A DNA stretch of 64,000 nt from Pseudomonas sp. Fl4BN1. GTDB lineage: Bacteria; Pseudomonadota; Gammaproteobacteria; Pseudomonadales; Pseudomonadaceae. Made by a program: the position numbers and the translations under genes. The stretch covers positions 1 through 64,000 of the forward strand of contig NZ_JAAARM010000012.1 of NCBI RefSeq assembly GCF_009908285.1, given 5' to 3'. Positions 1 through 8,258 of this stretch are shown here, piece by piece. Position 1 is the stretch's first letter. Each line of letters begins with the position of its first letter. The notes below the pieces were generated by a model, which ran no database searches, was not told the DNA's origin, and worked only from the letters and a program-made list of their open reading frames with translations.

Positions 1-41
1 CATTACAACCATCGGCGTTGTCACTCTGCCTCGAACAACCT

Positions 42-71
42 GCCGCCAGCTGCTTTTGAAAGGCTGGCGGC
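42..71. repeat. short GC-rich inverted repeat
   Basis: GCCGCCAGC at 42-50 pairs with GCTGGCGGC at 63-71 around a 12-base loop. No T-run follows on either strand, so it is at best a weak terminator of a gene lying left of the window. Bases 1-87 otherwise show no gene. Confidence 0.4.
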
Positions 72-107
72 CTAATACTCCTACAGGATGGTCCAAAAAA
101 ACTGGAC

Positions 108-389
108 CACTACAAGCCAGCTCCTACAGGCTGGTGAACGACGTGCTCTTGTAGGAGCCGGCTTGCCGGCGAAGAGGCCCTTGGATTTTGCGCAAATCCT
201 GCCGACGCCTTCGCTGGCAAGCCAGCTCCTACGGGCTGGTGAACGGGGTGCTCTTGTAGGAGCCGGCTTGCCGGCGAAGGGGCCCTTGGATTTTGCGCAA
301 ATCCTGCCGACGCCTTCGCTGGCAAGCCAGCTCCTACGGGCTGGTGAACGGGGTGCTCTTGTAGGCGCCGGCTTGCCGGCGAAGAGGCC
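108..389. repeat. tandem array of REP pairs, period 105 bp
   Basis: The region is filled by alternating, oppositely oriented REP elements: GTAGGAGCCGGCTTGCCGGC in one direction and GCTGGCAAGCCAGCTCCTAC in the other. The whole pair plus spacer repeats head to tail with an exact period of 105 bp: the CTCTT before each forward REP lies at 146, 251 and 356. About two and a half copies are present, nearly identical, which suggests recent duplication. Because 105 is a multiple of three, an open frame with a repeating peptide runs through it, but this is a by-product. The array touches the stop codon of pabB, where it could act as an mRNA 3' end structure. Confidence 0.85.
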
Positions 390-1751
390 CTAAAGCCCCT
401 GCAGGGTTTCCAGCAACACCCGCACCTTGGTGATGGATTCCTGGTACTCCTCCTGCCAGTCCGAGTCCGCAACAATCCCGCCGCCGCCCCAGCAGCAGAT
501 CTGCCCGTCCTTGGCCAGCAGGCTGCGAATGGCAATCGAGCTGTCCATTTCCCCGCGTACGTCCAGGTACAGCAAGGAGCCGCAATACAGTGCCCGCCTG
601 GTGGGTTCCAGCTCGTCGATGATCTGCATCGAGCGGATTTTCGGTGCGCCGGTGATCGAGCCGCCGGGAAAGCTGCCGGCGATCAGGTCCAGGGCGTCCT
701 TATCGTCCGCCAGCTCACCGGTGACGCTGCTCACCAGGTGGTGCACGTTGGGGTAGCTCTCCAGGCTGAACAGCTCCGGCACTCGTACCGAGCCGGTACG
801 ACAGGTGCGTCCCAGGTCATTGCGCAACAGATCGACGATCATCAGGTTTTCCGCCCGGTCCTTGGGGCTGGCCAACAGCTCGGCGGCATTGGCCGCGTCT
901 TCGACGGCGTCCTGGCCGCGAGGGCGGGTGCCCTTGATCGGCCGGGTTTCCACCTGCCCCTGGCTGAGGTGAACGAAGCGCTCCGGTGACAGGCTGAGCA
1001 CCGCGCCGCCGTCCGGCAGGCGCTGGAAGCCCGAAAAGGGTGTTGGGCAGGCGGCGCGCAAGGCGCAGTAGGCGACCCAGGGATCACCTTGGTACTGGCC
1101 GCGAAAACGCTGGGCGAAGTTCACCTGATAGCAGTCGCCAGCCTGGATGTAGTGCTGGATGCGCTGGAATGCCTGGCGGTAGTCGTCGGCCGTCAGGTCG
1201 GCAAGCATGGGGCCGCTCAGCTTGAACGAGCCCGACGTGGTTGCCGGCGGCTGGCTGAACAGCTCAATCAGCCGCTGGCGCTCGGCTGCCTCCAGGTGGG
1301 GGTGGAACAGCAGTTGGCTGGTGCCCGCTTGGTGGTCGTTGATCAGTGCCCAGGCATACAGGCCAAAGCGTGCGTCGGGCAGTTGCAGATCGTCCCGGGC
1401 CTGGCTCGGCAGGCGCTCCAGATGACGACCGAAGTCATAACTGAGGTAGCCGATCAGGCCGCCGGCGAAGGGCAGTTCATAAGGTGCGGGCACTTGCGCC
1501 TGGCCCAGCAGCGTCAGGTTGTCCCGCAGGCGCTGCAGGAATCCGCTACCGTTTTCGTCGGCGGCCACCGTCAGTTCCGCCAGGGGCCAGGCACTGAGCA
1601 AGTCATACCGTCCCCGCTCGGCGCTGGGTCGGCCACTGTCCAGCAGCACGGCGCCAGGGGCGTGTTCGATGGCCGCGAAATACTCGGCGGGGTTGGCGCG
1701 ATAGGGAAGCGGGTGTACGGAACAGGTCAACATGCGGGGCAGATCAGCCAT
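390..1751 (-). CDS. pabB: aminodeoxychorismate synthase component I
   Basis: PabB converts chorismate plus ammonia (from its glutaminase partner PabA) to 4-amino-4-deoxychorismate, the first step towards p-aminobenzoate and folate, in the cytoplasm. The 453-residue protein has an N-terminal anthranilate-synthase-like domain (about 10-150, with GGLIGYLSYD near 97-106) and a C-terminal chorismate-binding domain (about 185-450). The PIKGTRPRG motif places Lys at residue 273. Lys here marks PabB, whereas TrpE has PIAGT. The motifs RAENLMIVDLLRNDLGR and GSFPGGSITGAPK are also present. No pabA lies nearby, as usual. A second in-frame ATG six codons downstream (1733) is possible; neither has a good ribosome-binding site. 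Confidence 0.93.
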   Translation of the reverse strand: MADLPRMLTCSVHPLPYRANPAEYFAAIEHAPGAVLLDSGRPSAERGRYDLLSAWPLAELTVAADENGSGFLQRLRDNLTLLGQAQVPAPYELPFAGGLIGYLSYDFGRHLERLPSQARDDLQLPDARFGLYAWALINDHQAGTSQLLFHPHLEAAERQRLIELFSQPPATTSGSFKLSGPMLADLTADDYRQAFQRIQHYIQAGDCYQVNFAQRFRGQYQGDPWVAYCALRAACPTPFSGFQRLPDGGAVLSLSPERFVHLSQGQVETRPIKGTRPRGQDAVEDAANAAELLASPKDRAENLMIVDLLRNDLGRTCRTGSVRVPELFSLESYPNVHHLVSSVTGELADDKDALDLIAGSFPGGSITGAPKIRSMQIIDELEPTRRALYCGSLLYLDVRGEMDSSIAIRSLLAKDGQICCWGGGGIVADSDWQEEYQESITKVRVLLETLQGL

Positions 1752-1818
1752 CGGAGCGCGGCTGGCGATTGTAATCCTCTGCTGGAGTTGCTCCTAGAGG
1801 GATGCGACGTATTGATTG

Positions 1819-1916
1819 ACCTGTAGTTGCTGTCGCTGGCTCGGACAAGGCCCGCTAGAGCGGTACCTGCTGCGGATTTGATCGTCCGAACGTGGTCTGA
1901 GCCAGCGGCTACAGGT
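1819..1916. repeat. inverted REP-like pair
   Basis: CCTGTAG...CGCTGGCTCGGA at about 1819-1845 is matched by the inverted copy TCTGAGCCAGCGGCTACAGG at 1896-1915. This is a different REP family from the GTAGGAGC elements, with a TGTAGCCGCTGGCTC core. It fills the gap between the ATP-grasp gene and pabB and could form a large hairpin in the transcript. Confidence 0.6.
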
Positions 1917-1917
1917 A

Positions 1918-2904
1918 TCAGCCTTCGACGGCAGGGATGTGGCCGAACAGCTCTTGGGCGAAACGCACCCGTTGTTCAACGGTTTCCACGATGCCACGGG
2001 CCTTGAGTTGTTCCAGGTGGGCTTCGATGGCATGGGTGCGCAGGGTCAGGCCGCAATCGTTGGCGATCTGGATGTTCAGCCCCGGCCGGGCGTTGAGCTC
2101 GAGAATCAGCGGGCCTTTGTCTTGGTCCAGCACCATGTCCACGCCGATGTAGCCCAGGCCGCAGAGTTCGTGGCAGCCGGCCGCCAGCTTCATGAAACCG
2201 TCCCAGTAGGGCAGTTGCACACCGTCCACGGCATTGGTGGTGTCCGGGTGCTTGGTAATGATGTTGTTCAGCCAGGTGCCGCGCAGGGTCAGGCCGGTGG
2301 CCAGGTCGACGCCGACGCCGATGGCGCCCTGGTGCAGGTTGGCCTTGCCCCCGGATTGGCGGGTCGGCAGGCGCAGCATGGCCATCACCGGGTAGCCCAT
2401 GAGCACGATGATGCGGATGTCCGGCACGCCTTCGTAGCTGATGCTCTTGAAGATCTGGTCCGGGGTCACCCGGTACTCGATCAGCGCCCGGTCGCGGTGG
2501 CCGCCCAGGGAGTACAGGCCGGTGAGGATGCTGGAAATATGGTGCTCGATTTCCTCGTGGCTGATGATCTTGCCCGACACCGTGCGATAACGGCCCTCGA
2601 AGCGGTCGGCAATCACAATGATGCCGTCACCGCCGGCGCCCTGGGCCGGCTTGATCACGAAGTCGTTGCGCTCGCCGATGATCTCGCCGAGCTTGTCGAT
2701 TTCCTTCTCGGTGGAGATCACCCCGTACAGTTCCGGCACATGGATGCCGGCCTTGATCGCCCGCTCCTTGGTGATGATCTTGTCATCGACGATGGGGTAC
2801 AGGCTGCGCTTGTTGTACTTGAGCACGTAGTCGGCATTACGCCGGTTGATGCCCATGATTCCTCGCGCTTCCAGGGCTTTCCAGGTCTTCCACAGGCCGA
2901 ACAT
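1918..2904 (-). CDS. RimK-type ATP-grasp alpha-L-glutamate ligase-like protein
   Basis: This 328-residue protein belongs to the RimK-like ATP-grasp family, which forms peptide or amide bonds by way of an acyl phosphate. Visible features are the ATP-binding strand with KPAQGAGGDGIIV (about 146-158) and the C-terminal metal/ATP motif LELNARPGLNIQIAN (about 269-283). Its start ATG overlaps the end of the upstream 7TM gene, so the two are translationally coupled, and the retropepsin-like protease gene precedes both. In Pseudomonas this trio is conserved. The substrate is not evident. Family knowledge suggests addition of glutamate or another amino acid to an acceptor, but that is inference. Confidence 0.85.
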   Translation of the reverse strand: MFGLWKTWKALEARGIMGINRRNADYVLKYNKRSLYPIVDDKIITKERAIKAGIHVPELYGVISTEKEIDKLGEIIGERNDFVIKPAQGAGGDGIIVIADRFEGRYRTVSGKIISHEEIEHHISSILTGLYSLGGHRDRALIEYRVTPDQIFKSISYEGVPDIRIIVLMGYPVMAMLRLPTRQSGGKANLHQGAIGVGVDLATGLTLRGTWLNNIITKHPDTTNAVDGVQLPYWDGFMKLAAGCHELCGLGYIGVDMVLDQDKGPLILELNARPGLNIQIANDCGLTLRTHAIEAHLEQLKARGIVETVEQRVRFAQELFGHIPAVEG

Positions 2905-4436
2905 CAGGAGTCAGCCTTGAGGAAGGCTTTGAAACGCACCAGTTCCGTCAGGCGGTAGCCGCGGTAGCGACCCATCGCCAGCATGAAGCCCACCAGGATC
3001 AGCAGTATCGCCGGGAAGGTGAAGACGAAGTACGTAAGCTCCGGCACGCTCATGATCAGGTGTGCCAGGGAGGCGGCGAACAGGGTGCCGATGGCGACTT
3101 TCATCGCATGGCCGCCGCCGCGCTCTTCCCAGGTAATGGACAGGCGTTCGATGGTCATGGTCAGGATCACCATCGGGAACAGCGCCACCGACAGGCCGCG
3201 CTCCAGGCCCAGCTTGTGGCTGAACAGGCTGATGGCGGCGATCAGCACCACGACAAAGGTCAGCACCACCGAGAGTCGCGGCAGCATTTGCAGCTTGAGG
3301 TGCTCAAGGTAGGAGCGCAGCGACAGGCCCAGGGCGGTAATCACGGTAAACAGCACGATGCCGAAGCCCAGCTGCGTCTCGCGAAAGGCCAGGGCGATCA
3401 GTACCGGGGTAAAGGTCCCCAGGGTCTGCAGGCCGATCAGGTTGCGCAGCACCAGGATCACCAGTACGCCAATCGGGATCATCACCATGATCATGAAGGT
3501 CTGCTGGGTCTGCAGCGGCAGGCCATACAGCGAGTATTCGAGGAAGTTGGCGTCGGTGTTCTCGTCGGTCAGCTTGGCCAGGCGAATGGCGTTCATTTCG
3601 CTGTTGTTGAGGCTGAAGGTGACGTTGGCTTTCTTGCCGCCATCGACGCTGATCAGGTTGTCGTCACCGGTCCACCACAACAGGCGGTCGCTGGGCATGC
3701 CCCGTTCACCGGTTTCCGGGTTGAAGTACAACCAGTCGGTGCCGTTGAAGCTGCGCAGCCAGAGTTCTGGGGTTTGCGGCTGGTCGGCCACCAGGCGGAT
3801 GGTGTGGACCTTTTCCATTGGTACGTGGGCAATGGACAGCAGCAACTCGACGATCTTGGCCTTGTTGGCGCTGGAGGTGTCTCCGGCCAGCAGCAGCTTG
3901 GCATTGTCGTCGCTGCTGTTGTTGACCCGCTTGATGGCCTCGCTGATGAAGGTCTCGACGTCTGCCGAGTGCTGGCGGATCGGCGCCAGCAGGGCGTCGG
4001 CGGCAATTTTTTCCGGGCCTTCCACGGCCATGCTGTCGCGGAATGTCGGGCCCTTGACCTTGGATTTCTCGGCGCTGTAGCGCTTGGTCAGTACCAGGCG
4101 GTAGTACAGGGTCTGGTTGCCCTTGGCCCGGCGTGCCGACCAAGTGACCTTGCGGTTGCCGTCGACGCGGTTCACCGCGACCCCGTAGTTATTGGAAATG
4201 AAGCTCTCGTTGAGGCTCACATAGTCGCGGCTCAGGGGCGGCACGAACATCTGGATCTTGATCGGGTCCTTGCCGTTGGCGACGAACTCGACCTTGGCAT
4301 CGATGTTCCACAGATCGTCGGTGGCGTCTTCAGTCACCGGAATGCCGAGCACGAAAATCTGATAGGCCGTGATCGAAATGCCCAGCACCACCAGGATCGC
4401 GATCAGGACTTTCAGATGAAGGGTAAGAGAGCGCAT
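2904..4436 (-). CDS. inactive transglutaminase-like protein fused to a 7TM domain
   Basis: The 510-residue protein starts with one membrane anchor (about 7-30), then a large soluble, presumably periplasmic region (about 35-310) that resembles a degenerate transglutaminase-like domain. A C-terminal block of about seven hydrophobic helices follows (about 325-490, including MIMVMIPIGVLVILVL). No Cys is visible in the transglutaminase-like region, in agreement with the family name of inactive transglutaminase. The gene sits between a retropepsin-like protease (5 bp upstream) and an ATP-grasp ligase (overlapping its stop). This suggests a membrane scaffold linking cytoplasmic ligation and periplasmic proteolysis. 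The role is unknown. Confidence 0.82.
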   Translation of the reverse strand: MRSLTLHLKVLIAILVVLGISITAYQIFVLGIPVTEDATDDLWNIDAKVEFVANGKDPIKIQMFVPPLSRDYVSLNESFISNNYGVAVNRVDGNRKVTWSARRAKGNQTLYYRLVLTKRYSAEKSKVKGPTFRDSMAVEGPEKIAADALLAPIRQHSADVETFISEAIKRVNNSSDDNAKLLLAGDTSSANKAKIVELLLSIAHVPMEKVHTIRLVADQPQTPELWLRSFNGTDWLYFNPETGERGMPSDRLLWWTGDDNLISVDGGKKANVTFSLNNSEMNAIRLAKLTDENTDANFLEYSLYGLPLQTQQTFMIMVMIPIGVLVILVLRNLIGLQTLGTFTPVLIALAFRETQLGFGIVLFTVITALGLSLRSYLEHLKLQMLPRLSVVLTFVVVLIAAISLFSHKLGLERGLSVALFPMVILTMTIERLSITWEERGGGHAMKVAIGTLFAASLAHLIMSVPELTYFVFTFPAILLILVGFMLAMGRYRGYRLTELVRFKAFLKADS

Positions 4437-4441
4437 TGGAA

Positions 4442-4978
4442 TTACTCTGCGGTATGAGCGTCGGTGGCGCAGGCGGGTTTGCCAGCAGCGTATTTAAGAC
4501 TGGGGTCGACCAGCGCATCGAAGCGTTTCAGGGCCTCGGAGCCAATCAGGAGCGGGTATTGGAATGCGCTGCGGTCGGTCAAGTTCACTTCGATGCTGCG
4601 TAAAGCGCTGCCCATGCAGACATCCAGGGCGATCACAGGCCGTGCGGTGTAGTTCTTGTCCTCATCGGGGTCATAGTCGCCGGCGCGGCGCTTGATTTTG
4701 CTGACCCGGGCCAGAGGCCGTTCGATGGGGTGGGAATGGGCGGTGTCGATGGCCAGGTAGAAACGCACCCAGGATTCGCCATTGCGCTTGAAGCGCTTGA
4801 TGTCGCGGGCACTTAAGGAAGCGGTCTTGGCGCCGGTGTCGAGTTTGGCGGCGACCTCCAGGTCGATGCCCGACAGGCGCGCGTATTCATTCAATCCGTA
4901 CACGGTCTTGCCGGCGGCGATGCTGATGCCGGGCAGGGCCAGCAGGCAGAGCAGAGGGGGGAGTGCCTTGAGTCTCAT
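4442..4978 (-). CDS. retropepsin-like aspartic protease (RimK-associated, 'ATP-dependent zinc protease' family)
   Basis: This 178-residue protein has an N-terminal signal peptide (MRLKALPPLLCLLALPGISIAAG) followed by one retropepsin-like domain. Its active-site motif LDTGAKTASL carries the catalytic Asp-Thr-Gly. Databases often call this family a putative ATP-dependent zinc protease, but the motif is that of an aspartic protease. The start at 4978 is chosen because it gives the signal peptide; an upstream in-frame start at 5086 would add 36 residues without family character. It is the first gene of a minus-strand operon with the 7TM and ATP-grasp genes. It is probably periplasmic; the substrate is unknown. 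Confidence 0.82.
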   Translation of the reverse strand: MRLKALPPLLCLLALPGISIAAGKTVYGLNEYARLSGIDLEVAAKLDTGAKTASLSARDIKRFKRNGESWVRFYLAIDTAHSHPIERPLARVSKIKRRAGDYDPDEDKNYTARPVIALDVCMGSALRSIEVNLTDRSAFQYPLLIGSEALKRFDALVDPSLKYAAGKPACATDAHTAE

Positions 4979-5163
4979 AGATCCTGATGCATGACATGGG
5001 TTCTTCAGTTCAAGGCGACCGGCACTGCTGCGCAAGCTCCCTCGTGTGCTTGCCATAAAAAGATGACAGGCCGATGCGGGCGGCATTCTAGCATGCTGGT
5101 TTTATGGCGCCAGCGTCGGGAGCGGGCCTTTTGTTGCATCTTGGTGCAAGGGCCTATTAGACG

Positions 5164-5175
5164 ATTGTCGACAAT
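5164..5175. promoter_or_regulatory. candidate operator ATTGTCGACAAT of the prp GntR regulator
   Basis: A perfect 12-base palindrome, ATTGTCGACAAT, lies 74 bp before the GntR start. GntR/FCD regulators commonly bind such short palindromes near their own promoter. A second, near-identical site follows at 5239-5248. Confidence 0.6.
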
Positions 5176-5238
5176 CTGCATTTTTCCTTTGACTGTTATG
5201 GGGCTATTGGCTAATTTTTGCCTCATTGATTTTAAAGG

Positions 5239-5248
5239 TGTCGACAAT
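5239..5248. promoter_or_regulatory. second TGTCGACAAT site abutting the GntR start codon
   Basis: TGTCGACAAT repeats the core of the upstream palindrome and ends directly at the ATG at 5249, overlapping the ribosome-binding region (AAAGG at 5234-5238). Binding here could block transcription elongation or initiation. Inferred autoregulation site. Confidence 0.55.
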
Positions 5249-5971
5249 ATGCTGGATCAACTCGAACACCCGATGCCGGTGCAGGACGATTCGGAAACCT
5301 TGTCTGAAAACGTCTTTCGGCGTATCCAGGCCGCCATCGTCAAGGGCGAGATCGCCCCGGGCAGCAAGATCTCCGAGCCGGAACTGGCCCGCACCTACGG
5401 CATCAGCCGGGGTCCGCTGCGCGAGGCCATCCACCGCCTGGAAGGCCAGCGCCTGCTGGTGCGAGTGCCCCATGTCGGTGCCCGGGTGGTCTCACTGAGC
5501 CATGCCGAGCTGATCGAACTCTACGAAATCCGCGAATCCCTGGAAGGCATGGCCTGTCGCTTGGCAGCGGAGCGCATGACGGCCGAGGAAATCGACGAGC
5601 TGCGCCAGGTGCTGGATACCCATGAGCGGGACGCCGCGTTTCAGGCTGGCGTCGGCTATTACCAGCAGGAAGGGGATTTCGACTTCCACTACCGGATCAT
5701 CCAGGGCGCCGGCAACCGCACCCTCACGCAAATGCTCTGCGGCGAGTTGTATCAGTTGGTGCGCATGTACCGCATCCAGTTCTCCGCGACCCCCAATCGC
5801 CCGCGCCAGGCCTTTGCCGAACACCACCGGATTCTCGACGCCATTGCCGATCGCGACGGCGAACTGGCCGAGTTGTTGATGCGCCGCCACATCGGCGCTT
5901 CGAAACGCAACATTGCGCGTCACTATCAGGACAGCGCCCATCAGACAGCCACTCCACGAGGTGAGTCATGA
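5249..5971 (+). CDS. prpR: GntR-family (FCD) regulator of the 2-methylcitrate operon
   Basis: The 240-residue protein has an N-terminal winged helix (about 20-85, [25 protein letters not shown]) and a C-terminal all-helical FCD ligand domain (about 95-230). It is the first gene of the prp cluster, and its stop overlaps the prpB start (ATGA). The most likely role is a repressor released by a methylcitrate-pathway intermediate; this follows from position, as the ligand cannot be read from sequence. The start at 5249 is preferred because residues from an upstream in-frame start at 4991 lack any family character and lie across the TTGTCGACAA operators. The symbol prpR is used by position; enterobacterial PrpR is an unrelated sigma-54 activator. 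Confidence 0.88.
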   Translation: MLDQLEHPMPVQDDSETLSENVFRRIQAAIVKGEIAPGSKISEPELARTYGISRGPLREAIHRLEGQRLLVRVPHVGARVVSLSHAELIELYEIRESLEGMACRLAAERMTAEEIDELRQVLDTHERDAAFQAGVGYYQQEGDFDFHYRIIQGAGNRTLTQMLCGELYQLVRMYRIQFSATPNRPRQAFAEHHRILDAIADRDGELAELLMRRHIGASKRNIARHYQDSAHQTATPRGES

Positions 5972-6861
5972 GTTTCAACAAAAGCACTCCAGGTCAGCGT
6001 TTCCGCGATGCGGTCGCCAGCGAACAGCCATTGCAAGTGGTCGGCGCGATCAACGCCAACCATGCCCTGCTGGCCAAGCGCGCCGGATTCAAGGCGATCT
6101 ACCTCTCCGGTGGCGGGGTCGCCGCCGGTTCCCTCGGCGTGCCTGACCTGGGTATCACCGGCCTCGATGACGTCCTCACCGACGTACGCCGTATCACCGA
6201 CGTCTGCGACCTGCCCTTGCTGGTGGACGTGGACACCGGCTTTGGTTCCTCGGCGTTCAACGTGGCACGCACCGTCAAGTCGATGATCAAGTTCGGCGCC
6301 GCGGCGATTCACATTGAAGACCAGGTGGGCGCCAAGCGCTGCGGTCATCGGCCCAATAAAGAGATCGTGTCCCAGCAGGAAATGGTCGACCGCATCAAGG
6401 CTGCGGTGGATGCCCGTACCGACGACAGCTTCGTGATCATGGCGCGTACCGACGCCCTGGCGGTGGAAGGCCTGGAGTCGGCCCTGGAACGCGCCGCGGC
6501 GTGCATCGAGGCCGGCGCCGACATGGTGTTCCCGGAAGCCATCACTGAACTGGAGATGTACAAGATCTTCGCTGATCGGGTGAAGGCACCGATTCTGGCC
6601 AACATCACCGAGTTCGGCGCCACCCCGCTGTACACCACCGAACAGTTGAAATCTGTGGATGTTTCCCTGGTGCTGTACCCGCTGTCGGCGTTCCGTGCGA
6701 TGAACAAGGCGGCAGAAAACGTCTACACCGCGATTCGTCGTGACGGCACCCAGCAGAACGTGATCGACACCATGCAGACCCGCATGGAACTGTACGAGCG
6801 CATCGACTACCACAGCTTTGAGCAGAAGCTCGATGCATTGTTCGCACAGAAGAAAGGCTGA
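5968..6861 (+). CDS. prpB: 2-methylisocitrate lyase
   Basis: PrpB cleaves 2-methylisocitrate to pyruvate and succinate, the last step of the 2-methylcitrate cycle for propionate use. The 297-residue protein has the isocitrate lyase/PEP mutase barrel fold. The family signature KRCGH lies at 123-127 with the catalytic Cys, and VDVDTGFG (about 87-94) precedes it in the Mg-binding region. Length is normal for the family. Its start overlaps the GntR stop by four bases, so regulator and enzyme are co-transcribed. Confidence 0.96.
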   Translation: MSFNKSTPGQRFRDAVASEQPLQVVGAINANHALLAKRAGFKAIYLSGGGVAAGSLGVPDLGITGLDDVLTDVRRITDVCDLPLLVDVDTGFGSSAFNVARTVKSMIKFGAAAIHIEDQVGAKRCGHRPNKEIVSQQEMVDRIKAAVDARTDDSFVIMARTDALAVEGLESALERAAACIEAGADMVFPEAITELEMYKIFADRVKAPILANITEFGATPLYTTEQLKSVDVSLVLYPLSAFRAMNKAAENVYTAIRRDGTQQNVIDTMQTRMELYERIDYHSFEQKLDALFAQKKG

Positions 6862-6930
6862 TCCGCGAACCACGACCTGACCGTTGATGAAGTTGCCACA
6901 TCCCTAACAAATTCAAGATTGGAGAGAGCA

Positions 6931-8058
6931 ATGGCCGAAGCAAAAGTATTGAGTGGCGCAGGTCTGCGCGGCCAGGTGGCCGGGCAAACCGCGTTGTCCA
7001 CCGTGGGCCAGGCCGGTGCCGGGCTGACCTATCGCGGCTATGACGTACGCGAACTGGCCGCCGATGCGCAGTTCGAAGAAGTGGCCTACCTGCTGCTGTA
7101 CGGCGAACTGCCGAACACCGAGCAATTGGCGGCCTACGTCAGCAAACTGAGCAAACTGCGGGATCTGCCCCAGGCCCTGAAGGAAGTGCTGGAGCGTATT
7201 CCCGCCCAGGCTCACCCGATGGATGTGATGCGAACCGGTTGCTCGTTCCTCGGCAATATCGAGCCGGAGAAGGATTTCTCCCAGCAGCATGACGTCACCG
7301 ACCGCCTGCTGGCGGCCTTCCCGGCGATCATGTGCTACTGGTATCGCTTCAGTCATGAAGGCGCGCGCATCAACTGCGTCAGCGACGAGCCCTCCATCGG
7401 CGGCCACTTCCTGCACCTGCTGCACGGCAAGAAGCCCAGCGACCTGCACGTCAAGGTGATGAACGTATCGCTGATCCTTTACGCCGAGCACGAGTTCAAC
7501 GCCTCGACCTTTACCGCCCGGGTTTGTGCCTCGACCTTGTCCGACCTGTATTCCTGCATCACTGCGGCCATCGGTTCACTGCGCGGCCCGCTGCACGGTG
7601 GCGCCAACGAAGCGGCGATGGAAATGATCGAGCGCTTCGGCTCGGCGGAAGAGGCGATCAAGGGCACCCTCGGCATGCTTGAGCGCAAGGACAAGATCAT
7701 GGGCTTCGGCCACGCGATCTACAAAGACAGCGACCCGCGTAACGAGGTGATCAAGGGATGGTCGAAAAAGCTTGCCGACGAAGCGGGTGACAAGGTGCTG
7801 TTCCCGGTCTCCGAGGCCATCGACCAGACTATGTGGGAGCAGAAGAAGCTGTTCCCCAACGCCGACTTCTACCACGCTTCGGCATACCACTTCATGGGCA
7901 TCCCGACCAAGCTGTTCACGCCGATCTTTGTCTGCTCGCGCCTGACCGGCTGGGCCGCCCACGTGTTCGAGCAGCGTGGCAACAACCGCATCATCCGTCC
8001 AAGCGCCGAATACATCGGCGTAGAACAGCGCAAGTTCGTGCCAATCGAACGTCGCTGA
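6931..8058 (+). CDS. prpC: 2-methylcitrate synthase
   Basis: PrpC condenses propionyl-CoA with oxaloacetate to give 2-methylcitrate. The 375-residue protein is a short citrate-synthase-family enzyme without the N-terminal extension of GltA. It carries the active-site signature GFGHAIYKDSDPR near residue 255, and an upstream catalytic His region (LRGPLHGGANEAAM). The ATG at 6931 follows GGAGAG at 6921-6926 at good spacing, so it is preferred to a TTG four codons upstream. It lies between prpB and acnD. Confidence 0.95.
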   Translation: MAEAKVLSGAGLRGQVAGQTALSTVGQAGAGLTYRGYDVRELAADAQFEEVAYLLLYGELPNTEQLAAYVSKLSKLRDLPQALKEVLERIPAQAHPMDVMRTGCSFLGNIEPEKDFSQQHDVTDRLLAAFPAIMCYWYRFSHEGARINCVSDEPSIGGHFLHLLHGKKPSDLHVKVMNVSLILYAEHEFNASTFTARVCASTLSDLYSCITAAIGSLRGPLHGGANEAAMEMIERFGSAEEAIKGTLGMLERKDKIMGFGHAIYKDSDPRNEVIKGWSKKLADEAGDKVLFPVSEAIDQTMWEQKKLFPNADFYHASAYHFMGIPTKLFTPIFVCSRLTGWAAHVFEQRGNNRIIRPSAEYIGVEQRKFVPIERR

Positions 8059-8101
8059 CCGGGAGGGCGCCGACACTGCTGCTTGAATGAACCACAAACC
8101 C

Positions 8102-8191
8102 TGTAGGAGCGAGCTTGCTCGCGATCGCCATGGATCAGCCAACGGCGATGCCGGAGCTGATCGAGTCATCGCGAGCAAGCTCGCTCCTACA
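8102..8191. repeat. inverted REP pair between prpC and acnD
   Basis: TGTAGGAGCGAGCTTGCTCG (from 8102) is followed about 45 bp later by its inverted copy CGAGCAAGCTCGCTCCTACA (ending 8191). The pair can form a long hairpin within the prp transcript and could lower expression of acnD-prpF-prpD relative to prpBC. Confidence 0.85.
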
Positions 8192-8258
8192 AGGGATGGA
8201 GGCCATTCAAGCCAGTGCCAGGCGCTCCCTTTGAAACTACCGTGACCGAGCCCAGACC

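Noticed and set aside
108..389. Possible CRISPR array
   Set aside because: The repeats are palindromic REP elements in both orientations with conserved, not unique, spacers, and no cas genes are near.
88..393. Open frame with a repeating peptide at the left end
   Set aside because: It runs through the 105-bp REP tandem repeat, whose period is a multiple of three; the peptide is a by-product of the repeats.
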